From: Pholis gunnellus
Taxonomy: Eukaryota > Chordata > Actinopteri > Perciformes > Pholidae
Assembly (NCBI GenBank): GCA_910591455.2
Contig: OU342820.1
Span: 21,303,856 to 21,367,855 of the forward strand
Length of the DNA stretch: 64,000 nucleotides
Direction: 5' to 3'
Below the pieces are notes generated by a model. It made no database searches, was not told the DNA's origin, and saw only the letters and a list, made by a program, of their open reading frames with translations. How positions within the stretch are numbered: the first letter of the stretch is position 1; each line of letters opens with the position of its first letter. The position numbers were made by a program, and so were the translations under genes. This document shows, piece by piece, positions 34,065 to 43,810 of this stretch.

Positions 34065-36180
34065 AGTCAGCGTCGGTTGAAGACTACAAGTTTGAAAAAT
34101 AAAAAATTCTAAAGAAGTGAGACGTCTGTAGCTGCTGCTCATCTCTGCTCATCTTTTCTCTAACACACCACAATCTACCACACAAACCGTCTGCGGCATT
34201 GTGGGTAATGTAGGCGCCAGGTTTTGACAGGGAAGAAGAATGTGTGGCATAAACAGACGATATCTCTGGTTCTGCTTTATTTGATTTAAAAAATGTTTAC
34301 TGTCCATCATGAATCCAACAGTGTTTTTATAATATGAAGATAAATCTGTATAATACTTGTTTTGTGTCTGTTTGTAGTCTTTTATGTCTATTCGTGTTCA
34401 TTTTGTGTCTTTTTGCAGCTGTTTTGTGTCTCTTTGTAGTTGCATCATGTGTCTTTGTGTCTCTTCCTGGCTGCTATGCGTCTCGTTGAGTTGACATCTT
34501 GCAGGTAAAGGCCGGGGGGCCCTGACACTCTGGGCCCCTAAGCCTGTGCCTGGTCGGCCCCTCATGATGATATTGTGCGTTTTTATTCACATGCTTTTTG
34601 TTTTCACTTTCCAGATGTTTGCTCAACAAACTAAACTCAGACTGAGAGAAGCTGCCGTGTAAATCGTCTCTCCTCCTCTTCGTTATTCGTGGTTTCGTGA
34701 GGACAACAAGACTTTTTGGACCTTTTACCTCCAAACAGCTGATCTCTCACCAACACTGAGAGACTCACTCTGCAAACTGTACAGACGAGTCAAAGACAGG
34801 AACGAGACGGAGGAGAAGGAGACAATAAGGAAACCTCTGCTCACTCATTAAGTAGGAAAACGATGTGTTTTTATTCACGTGGCTTAGCGATTAGCTGTTT
34901 CTATTTGCCATCATCTCGTTGTTTTAACTGTCGACTGACTTGCACATTACATTACAGTCATTTAGCAGACGGGAGACATTACTGGGGTTAAGTGTCTCTG
35001 ACTGAAGGACGGCCCTGCTCGCCCCACATTCTGTCCTGATTTTGTAAAGTGTTTTTAGATCATTTATATTCCATGATGTCAGTGTTTTGTTTATAAAGAC
35101 GTACGATAACAGGACTTTATCTCCCTTATTTTATTACTAAACAGTCTCCGGTTTGCCTTTGTCAGAGTCTTCAGAGCAGGGAAACCCAACAGGACTCGAG
35201 GTCGACTGTTTCAGATGGGCCATCATGTAAATACACTTTTTATATACAGCTGATGAAGGCAAACTAATAGTTGTTTGTGTACCCCCCCCCCCCCCCCCCC
35301 CCCCCCCATGAACATTGAATGTGCATAGCTCCTCTGCTTCATCTGGTCTTCGCTCTGTCTCTTGATGCTGATTTGTAATTCTGGAACAAGTTAAACTGTA
35401 ATTCTTAGCTACCTTGGTGACACATTTCTGTGGCTGTGCATATTGATTGTACTTGATGCGTAGCGCCTCGTTACTACTGTATTAAAAAAGAGCAGTAAAA
35501 TGTGTGGATTCAAGTTGACATGATGTTGACGTTGATTTTTAGTGCTGTGCTGAGTTACACATTTGAGGTACTTTACTCGAGTCTGCTGCTTTGTACTTCT
35601 ACTTTATTAGAAGTATTTAATTATTTATCCGACAACTTAAAAGACTTTACACATTTTTTACTGCAGGCATACTCAGTACCTGCTGTATTTTTTACAGTGT
35701 ACTTGTACTAAAGTAAATGTACATTTACTTGTATCTGAGTATTTTTACAGTGTAATATTAATGCTAGTACTACTACTAAAGTAGCTCTTTCAATGCAGGA
35801 CTTTTACTTGTAACAGAGTATTTTAACAGTGTAGTATTTGTACTTGTACTAAAGTAACGGTTTTGAAAGCAGGCCCCCTACTAGTAACAGAGTATTTTTA
35901 CAGTGTGGTATTAGTACTTTTACTCCAGTAAAGTACCCGGATACTTCCTCCAGCACTGCTAAGATGCTAACGTATTAGCATTGTTTACAGCATCAACCCC
36001 TCCCCCACCCGGCTCTACCAGCTCCTCCTACTGGACAAGCTAACCAGCTAGCCGTTGTGTGGAAGCGACCGGAGATCTTTAAATACATACATATATATAT
36101 ATATATATAATATATATATAATACCGCAGAGCACCAGAAGGACTCCTGGATGAGACGCATATTCATCCATGAAATCACAG
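34065..36180. other. maz-nlk2 intergenic region
   Basis: No gene seen. It contains a GGCATTGTGGGTAATGTAG sequence near 34196 resembling a reverse ZNF143 site, a fragment ACATTACAGTCATTTAGCAG near 34960 that is a very common teleost repeat core, a run of about 26 C at 35283-35308, and a family B element (35540-35960). Confidence 0.6.
35540..35960. mobile_element. Family B element upstream of nlk2
   Basis: Contains CATTTGAGGTACTTTACTCG, then several GTATTAGTACTTTTACTNCAGTA-type units, and ends GGATACTTCCTCCAGCACTG. The orientation is opposite to the 20.6-kb copy. Confidence 0.6.
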
Positions 36181-36743
36181 CAAACCATCGTCTTTATGGG
36201 ACGCTTGTTCGGTTGGATATCACGACGCGATGGCCAGCTAGCGAGCAGTCCGGAGCTAGCTGCTAGCTGCTAGCTAGCTGGTCGGCTAGCCGGAGTTAGC
36301 AGCTCCGCTAGAATAATTCGGTGTTTTTCGGCTTTTTAAAAAAAATGTGTTTCCGCGCCACATGCCCTCATTAATTTAACCGGGCTTTTCTCTATACGTG
36401 TATTAATTAAATTATCAAAATAGATGTTTTTTAATATGTAGGTCACTGTTCCCAACCAATGCTAGTTATGTGGGTCATAGACATGTTAGCACGAACAGCT
36501 GGTTAGCACGGCAGCTAGCTGGATTTTATCTTTTAATTTATCCGTCATTTAAAACATTAATAAAAACAATAACGTTCAATCATATGCGTGTGTTAAGTGA
36601 GGATTACTCTCCAGCTAGTGTGTCTGAGGTTATCATCGAGTGGAACATTTATTTATCTTTAATATTTTGGACCATCGTCGGCTAACTTCGCTAGCTGTGA
36701 TCCTGCTAGCTAAGCTAACCGATTAGCTTCACTAATCAACCAG
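36181..36743 (+). promoter_or_regulatory. Putative nlk2 promoter and non-coding first exon
   Basis: A dense cluster of GCTAGC/TTAGC words (36230-36310 and again 36480-36730) precedes a strong donor GTAAGG at 36744. The next acceptor, CCCTCTCAG, ends at 37352. A 5' UTR exon ending at 36743 is inferred. No TATA box is obvious. Confidence 0.45.
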
Positions 36744-37468
36744 GTAAGGGCAAAGACAAATCAAACGGAGACGTAGCTCATTAAACGTGTGTGAAGCAGT
36801 GAATGTGATATTAAATCAACGTGTTTTAGGCTTTTAATGTGTTTTTTGTGTACATATTTATTTATGTCATATATTTACTTTATTTTAATTTTATATTCAC
36901 CAGAGTAATCATTATTTTAGATCTTTTTTTAACTTTTTCATCACCTTTTGCTGGACTTAACTTTTGTTAGCATTTGTATTTTTTAAATATATTATTAATT
37001 AATTCATTATGAATAATTACTTTTGCACAGTTCTTACTTTTTAAAGACCTTTAATTAGCGTTGTCTCGTTGGAACATACTCGTATTATATTCTCTGTGTC
37101 TTATAAAACATTATCTTATCTTCCGTCATATTATTCATCCTAATTGTCTGTATGGTAGGGCTGCAATCATTTTTCATTATCTACTAATTTTACAATTTAT
37201 GTTCACCATCAATTAAATATCCATCCCATGTTCCCAAATATTCAGTTTGTTATCATGTAAAAGAAATAACATGAGTTGCAGATGAATTCTCTGCTGAAGT
37301 TCTCGCAGTAAAACTCTGAATCTGAGGTTTGTGTTCCTGTCTTCCCTCTCAGGAACCGAAGGGATCATGCTGAGTGTGGATCCGTGTTTCCTCGTCTCCT
37401 AGCCGCTCAGCAGCAGCAGCTTGGTGCGGACATCGCGGACTGTTTCTGGGGTTTTGGTGAGAGGAGTG

Positions 37469-40400
37469 ATGGCATTTCACGGCGCCGGCCGTCAGACCGT
37501 CTGTGGAGACTTGTTTCCGGGCTCCGACCTGGGCCACAAGTATTTCTGCGTGAACTCCTCCTGCGGAGCTCCGACCACGGGCCTCAGCGCCACCCCGTGC
37601 CTGACCGGGCCCACCGCCCCGGCCGGGACGCCCCGCCACCCCACGGCTATGGGGGGGAGCACCGGGGGAGGGGCGGCGGTGCCTCAGCCCTACAGCAACC
37701 CGGCCAGCGAGGTGCCGAGCCCCGCAGAGATGGAGCCCGACCGGCCCATCGGTTACGGAGCCTTCGGGGTCGTCTGGTAAAGAAACATTATTAAGGATCA
37801 TAGCGGTGTTTAGCTTGATGTTGACTTAAAATAAATGCATAATCTCCTCATGATAAGCAGAAGAATCTCTGTTGTTATCTTCAATTCATTTCTCTGGAGG
37901 ACGGATGGAGGGATGGATGGAGGGATGGAATGATGGATGGTGGGAGGATGGAGGACGGATGGATGGATGGATGGATGAATGGAGGATAGATAGATGGATG
38001 GAGGATAGATAGATGGATGGATGGAGGATAGATAGATGGAGGATGGATGGATGGAGGATAGATAGATGGATGGAGGATAGATAGATGGATGGAGGATAGA
38101 TAGATGGATGGATGGAGGATAGATAGATGGAGGATGGATGGATGGAGGATAGATAGATAGATGGATGGAGGATAGATAGATGGAGGATGGATGGATGGAG
38201 GATAGATAGATAGATGGAGGATAGGTGGATGGATGGATGGACAGACAGACGGAGGGATAGTTACTTTCTTTATTAATCCCACAAGGGGAGCATTTATAGC
38301 TACAGGCAAAGCAATACGAATAACAGAGTAAAACATGAAATATTAAAATTAACAATATATACAATATAATAAAATAATATTAAATGAACTTCTTCACACA
38401 CACACACACACATATCTAAGTATCTTCAGTGTTCAACTCTTCCTCAGACACTAAACATGATCATCAGCAATGAAAAGAATCCAGTAAATCAGATAAAAGA
38501 TAAAGAAACCTGCAGAGATTTACATTTATTTTCGTTATCGACTAATCTTCCAGTTATTTTCTCAATGAGAACATGAAATGTTCTTCAAACGGCCAACAGT
38601 CCAAATGTTCAGTTAGTTATCGTATGAAACACAGAAGCAGCAGATCCTCGCGTTTGTTAAAAAAAGAACCTTTCAACTTTATCAACTTTAGCTGCAGATG
38701 AATTCTGACTTTGTGTCTGAACCGTCGTGCAGGTCCGTCACGGATCCACGAGACGGTCGTAAAGTGGCTCTGAAGAAGATGCCCAACGTCTTCCAGAACC
38801 TGGTCTCCTGTAAGAGGGTCTTCAGAGAGCTGAGGATGCTCTGCTTCTTCAAACACGACAACGTAAGGAGGAGGAGGAGGAGGAGGAGGAGGAGGAGGAG
38901 GAGGAGGAGACGAGGCGTTTGCGGTCAGTGGGATCAAAGAGGCATTAAATGTTGTTTTTCTGTCTGCAGGTTCTGTCGGCGCTGGACATTCTGCAGCCTC
39001 CACAGATCGACTGCTTTGAGGAAATGTATCCTTTTTATTCATATGTCACAACAAAAACAATCAAAAGTCAGAATCACACCCTCGGTTATTATTTACCCTC
39101 TGAACATCAGAGCAGCTCCTCTCCTGTCACACTTTTCTCTCTGTGGTCTTGATTTTCAAAATAAAAGTCCTGCTCCTCTCTGAAACAGAAGCATCACGAC
39201 TAGAAGTAGAGAACTAGAACACGTCTTTAGTGACATTAATCATTGAAGAAGAAAGAAACACACGTTTCATTTATTTCATCATTTCTTTTACAAAAATTGG
39301 AAAAACAATATAATCTATAAAACTATTGACATGTTTCAGCCTCTCTCCTCTCCTCTCCTCTCTCCTCCCCCTTCTCCTCTCCCCTCTCCTCTCCTCCCTC
39401 TCCTCTCTTCTCTCCTCCCCCTTCTCTCCTCTCTCCTCTTCTCTCCTCTCCCCTCTCCTCTCCTCTCTCCTCCTCTCCTCTCTCCTCTCTCCTCTCCTCT
39501 CCTCTCTCCTCCCCCTTCTCCTCTCCCCTCTCCTCTCCTCCCTCTCCTCTCTTCTCTCCTCCCCCTTCTCTCCTCTCTCCTCTTCTCTCCTCTCCCCTCT
39601 CCTCTCCTCTCTCCTCCTCTCCTCTCTCCTCTCTCCTCCCCTCTCCTCTCTCCTGCCCCCTCTCCTCTCTCCTCCCTCTCCTCTCCCCTCTCCTCTCCCC
39701 TCCCCTCTCCTCTCCTCTCTCCTCTCCTCCCTCTCCTCTCCTCTCCTCTCCCCTCTCCTCTCTCCTCTCCCCTCCCCTCTCCTCTCCTCCCCCTTCTCCT
39801 CTCCCCTCTCCTCTCCTCCCTCTCCTCTCTTCTCTCCTCCCCCTTCTCTCCTCTCTCCTCTTCTCTCCTCTCCCCTCTCCTCTCCTCTCTCCTCCTCTCC
39901 TCTCTCCTCTCTCCTCCCCTCTCCTCTCTCCTGCCCCCTCTCCTCTCTCCTCCCTCTCCCCTCTCCTCTCCCCTCCCCTCTCCTCTCCTCTCTCCTCTCC
40001 TCCCTCTCCTCTCCTCTCCTCTCCCCTCTCCTCTCTCCTCTCCCCTCCCCTCTCCTCTCCTCTCTCCTCTCCTCCCTCTCCTCTCCTCTCCTCTCCCCTC
40101 TCCTCTCTCCTCTCCCCTCCCCTCTCCTCTCCTCCCTCCCCTCTCCTCTCTCCTCTCCTCTTCTCTCTCCTCTCCTCTCTTGTGGTCACATGACTGTTGG
40201 TCTCAGATGAATCAATCATGACGTCATAGTTTCACAGTGAACTCTTTATTCGGAGACGTTTATGATGAAACATGAAGAATAAAATGTTTTATTAAATATC
40301 ACAATCTTAAGCTTAGTTTTGTTTCTTTTTCTGACAGGAACGTTCATCACATGATGTGTTCAAGGACCGTCAGAAAGATGAACATCTGACGATAATGACA

Positions 40401-43400
40401 GTTTTTGCAGCTTCTGACTGATGAACGATGTAGTTTTAGCGGTCGATTAAAGAAAACATGTTTCTAATCCCACCAGTGTGTTCTGGAGTTCAGAGGGTTA
40501 AACCTTCGTATCGATCACACGTTGACTTCCTCTCACCTTCTGTCCCAGTTTCTCCTCTTCTCACCGTCGTGTCCTTTTAATTCCCTTCATGTAGCCTCTG
40601 TGTTCTAAACGCAGCTCGTCACTGGTCACCAGTGGATATCTTATCTACCTATTATATATCTATAGAGAGATAAGATATCTCAACACGATGCGGCTCCTTG
40701 TCTCCTTGAACGTGGTTATTTTGCTGAACTTCTCGTCAGCTACGTGATCACAGAGCTGATGCAGAGCGACCTCCACAAAGTCATCGTGTCTCCTCAGCCG
40801 CTCACCACCGACCACATCAAGGTGTTCCTCTACCAGATCCTCCGAGGTATTCACACTCGCTACGAGAGGTTCAGGTTCCACATTCAGGTCCTACATGAAC
40901 ATCACAGTTGTGAGGAGCAGCTGTGCTCCACGTGTTCATGTTCTACGTTGATGATCATCAGGCTGCTTTCATATCATCAGTGTTCTGTTTGTGGATTTAG
41001 ACTCCAGCGGTGGCTTTGTAAAGGCCAAACGTCAACATCTGCTTTAAAGAGATACATTTAAAAACTAAGTATATATGAATATCTATCTCCACACTCGAGG
41101 GAGGACGATGTTGTAGATGCAACGTGTTGTTGGGCGGCAGGTTGTGTGAGTGAACTGCTGCTGACTGGGTTTGTGGTTCAGGTCTGAAGTACCTGCACTC
41201 TGCTGGGATTCTGCACCGAGACATCAAACCTGGAAACCTGCTGGTCAACAGCAACTGTCTGCTGAAGGTAAACACTTAAAAACGACGTTCAGAACCCTGA
41301 AACCACCAAACGGCTTCTCCAAAAGACACGAGTTCATATCCAAGAACCTGTTGGTATCCAAGTCCTTGTTTAAAAGTAACTTCCTGAACGTGATTCTGTC
41401 TGTTTCTAGATCTGTGACTTCGGCTTGGCCCGCGTGGAGGAGCCCGACCCGACCCGTCACATGACCCAGGAGGTGGTGACTCAGTACTACCGGGCCCCGG
41501 AGGTGCTGATGGGCTGCCGGCACTACGGCTCGGCCATCGACGTCTGGTCAGTGGGCTGCATCTTCGCAGAGCTGCTGGGACGACGCATCCTCTTCCAGGC
41601 TCAGAGCCCCATTCAGCAGGTGAGAGGACACGCCCGCCTTTCAGTCAGGGATGAAGGTTTACTGTGTGAGGGTCACAGGTAGAGGACACGCCCGCCTTTC
41701 AGTCAGGGATGAGGGTTTACTGTGTGAGGGTCACAGGTAGAGGACACGCCCGCCTTTCAGTCAGGGATGAGGGTTTACTGTGTGAGGGTCACACATCTTA
41801 ATTTATTTGTTATTTGTAAAATATTATATTAATGTATTTATTTTTCTATTTATACATTTGTTTATTATTATTAACTTTTTTAAATGATATTAAGTTATTT
41901 TTTAAATATTATTTTTTAAATATTATTTTTTAAATATTATTTTTTAAATATTATTTTTTAAATATTATTTTTTAAATATTATTTTTTAAATATTTTAATG
42001 TATTTTTTTAATTCATTTATTATTATTATTATTATTATTATTATGATATCCTTCTAACATCCAGCCAGTGAGATGAGATTAAAGAAGACAAACATTATTT
42101 AAGTCGTGTTCTTTATTCATCCGGTCCGATGTGGTTCCGTCTTTAACTCACTTCCTGTCCTCCAGCTGGACCTGATCACAGACCTGCTGGGGACGCCTCC
42201 TCTGTCGGCTCTGTCGTCGGCCTGTGAAGGAGCCAGAGCCCACATCCTGAGGGGGCCACACAAACCGGTACGTGGTCCACAGACCTGGTCCTCTGAGGAG
42301 ATAAAGATCTAAATCATGTTAAAGCCTCCAGACCGAGCAGCAGAAGATATGAAACGTGGATTCATGTTGGTCTTATTTTCATTCACACAGGAAGTAAAAA
42401 GTAATTATAATCCATCAAATGTGTTGTTTAAACTGGCATAAATTAAATCATTTTAAATGAAATTAAATGCAGTTTTCTTTTAGTTTTCTGAGTTCACTGT
42501 GGCGCCAAAAATAGAAACATGAAGTTATAATCCAGCTGCTGAGTCTGTGATAACAAATATGAATATGTATGTGCCTCAGATGACGGAGAGACACAAACGT
42601 CATCAATGACATCACATTAGTTTAGTTGTTTTTTCTGACCGAAGCGTTTATCACACATGATGTGTTCAAGGACCGTCGGAAAGATGAAAATCTGATGACA
42701 GTTTTTACAGCTTCTGGTTGTGATAAACGGTGTAGTTTTGGAGATGTTTTTCCATCCCGTCTGTGTTGTTGACCGTGTTTGTTTATCTTCCAGCCGTCGC
42801 TGTCGGTGCTCTACATGCTGTCTGACGGAGCCACTCACGAGGCCATCCACCTGCTCTGTCGGATGCTGGTCTTCGACCCGGTGAGTTCAGGCACCGACAG
42901 ACATCTTTTTTCTTCTTCTTCTTCTTCTTCTTGACCTTGTGTCTGAGCTCTCCTCTCTCTCTGCGTCTCTTCACCTCCAGGCCAAGCGGATCTCCGGCAG
43001 CGACGCCCTCTCCCACCCGTACCTGGACGAGGGCCGCCTGCGCTACCACACCTGCATGTGTCAGTGCTGCTACTCGGTGCCCAGCGGGCGCGTCTACACC
43101 CGCGACTTCGAGCCGGTGGCCGAGCGCCCGTTCAGCCACAGCTATGAGAACAGCCTGCTGTCCGTGTGGCAGGGCAAAGGTGGGCGTCACTTCCTGCTTA
43201 GAACTGAACTACTCGTAGCACCAGATTCTCTGTCGGTTCGTCGTGGCTGACGGTGTGTTTAATGTGTCCCGTCAGAGTTGATCCATCGCTTCATCACGGA
43301 GCACCAGCAGGGAAAACGAGTGCCGCTGTGCATCAACCCTCAGAGTGCTGCGTTCAAGACCTTCATCAGGTAAACGAAATAACGTCATCTAGACGTAAAT

Positions 43401-43810
43401 ACGAGTTATTATTGTTTGTACCAAAGACAGTCGGCGACGCTAAGTCACAGCTAGCTCGCTAACGTTATCGCCACCAGCTAACGCGAGCCAAACGTATTTA
43501 TTATGACAAATGAGGTAAAGGTTCAAATCAAAAGATGTAAAACTAACGACAGCTTTCTGCCAGCGAGAGCGACGCGAGAGACGGCTAGCTAACTGTAAGC
43601 TAAGCTAAAGTTAGCTGGCTAGCTTAGCTACGCGGCACGGCTCCGGGGTTGGTTGCTGTGTGATGCAGACTGCAGTTCACCTCACGACCACCAGGGTCAC
43701 TGCAGCGTAGAGACCCTTTGAAGCCCCTCTGACAGGTGGGTGATGGTTCTTGTGTCCTCAGGTCCACTGCATGGCATTCCTCCAAGGTGTCCAGGAAGGA
43801 GGAGAGATGA
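37469..43810 (+). CDS. nlk2: Nemo-like kinase, type 2
   Basis: Coding exons 37469-37776, 38733-38862, 38970-39025, 40740-40846, 41182-41267, 41410-41619, 42166-42267, 42794-42880, 42981-43179, 43276-43369 and 43762-43810 give 475 aa. NLK is an atypical MAPK that phosphorylates TCF/LEF, FOXO and Notch regulators. Motifs are IGYGAFGVVW, VALKKM, HRDIKPGN, DFGLAR, the NLK-specific activation-loop TQE (HMTQEVVTQYYRAPE) instead of TxY, and the C-terminal LCINPQSAAFKTF. The N-terminus MAFHGAGRQTVCGDLF lacks the His/Ala-rich stretch of mammalian NLK, which points to the fish nlk2 paralogue. An upstream in-frame ATG at 37421 would add 16 residues. I chose 37469 for its family-like MAFHG start. Odd points: intron 39026-40739 has U12-type ends and carries a transposon. 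The last exon is tiny (STAWHSSKVSRKEER) and its stop falls in a 37-bp duplication. Confidence 0.93.
37895..38260. repeat. (GGAT/AGAT)n tandem array in nlk2 intron
   Basis: Tetranucleotide repeat (GGATGGATGG, AGATAGATGG) with higher-order units of about 30-60 bp, in the intron after the first coding exon. Confidence 0.95.
38866..38910. repeat. (GGA)n next to an nlk2 donor site
   Basis: The donor GTAAGG at 38863 runs straight into about 14 AGG triplets. The short intron (38863-38969) is therefore nearly half repeat. Confidence 0.9.
39026..40739 (+). other. Probable U12-type (minor spliceosome) intron of nlk2
   Basis: The donor is GTATCCTTTT, matching the U12 5' consensus (GTATCCTTT) rather than the U2 consensus. 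A branch-site-like TTGCTGAAC at 40721-40729 lies about 11 nt before the AG at 40738-40739, and there is no long polypyrimidine tract. The splice restores Glu-Glu-Ile-Tyr-Val-Ile-Thr, as in other NLK proteins. The intron also carries the family A copy with the CTCTC array. Confidence 0.8.
39093..40501. mobile_element. Family A element, copy 4, with large CTCTC array
   Basis: The left end TTTACCCTCTGAACATCAGA (TTAA mutated to TTTA) and the right end GGAGTTCAGAGGGTTAA (TTAA at 40498-40501) frame a copy. Its middle (39340-40180) is an expanded CTCTCCTCTC array with an internal higher-order repeat of a few hundred bp. Flanking body sequences match copy 1 on both sides of the array. Confidence 0.8.
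41624..41793. repeat. Three 58-bp direct repeats starting at an nlk2 donor
   Basis: The unit begins GAGGACACGCCCGCCTTTCA and starts 4 bases into the donor of exon 41410-41619. Units 2 and 3 are each preceded by CACAGGTAGAG, a donor-like sequence, so the duplication has created two decoy donors. Confidence 0.85.
41885..42000. repeat. AT-rich 15-bp tandem repeat
   Basis: About seven copies of TATTATTTTTTAAA in an nlk2 intron, followed by an (ATT)n run near 42020-42045. Confidence 0.9.
42628..42760. repeat. Family A fragment in nlk2 intron
   Basis: TGATGTGTTCAAGGACCGTC and GATAAACGGTGTAGTTTTGG match the right half of copies 1, 2 and 4. The terminal TTAA is missing. Confidence 0.65.
43370..43761. 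other. Last nlk2 intron with CpG- and TTAGC-rich core
   Basis: The centre (43440-43650) is unusually rich in CG and in GCTAGC/TTAGC words (GCTAACGTTATCGCC, GACGCGAGAGACGGCTAGC). This composition otherwise appears in the window only at gene starts. Confidence 0.5.

Noticed and set aside
37810..38364. Minus-strand 184-residue frame rich in Ile-His-Pro-Ser
   Set aside because: Product of the GGAT/AGAT tandem array.
39323..40219. Open frames of nearly 300 residues on both strands
   Set aside because: They translate the CTCTC array only (Leu-Ser-Pro or Arg-Glu-Gly repeats) and lie in an nlk2 intron.
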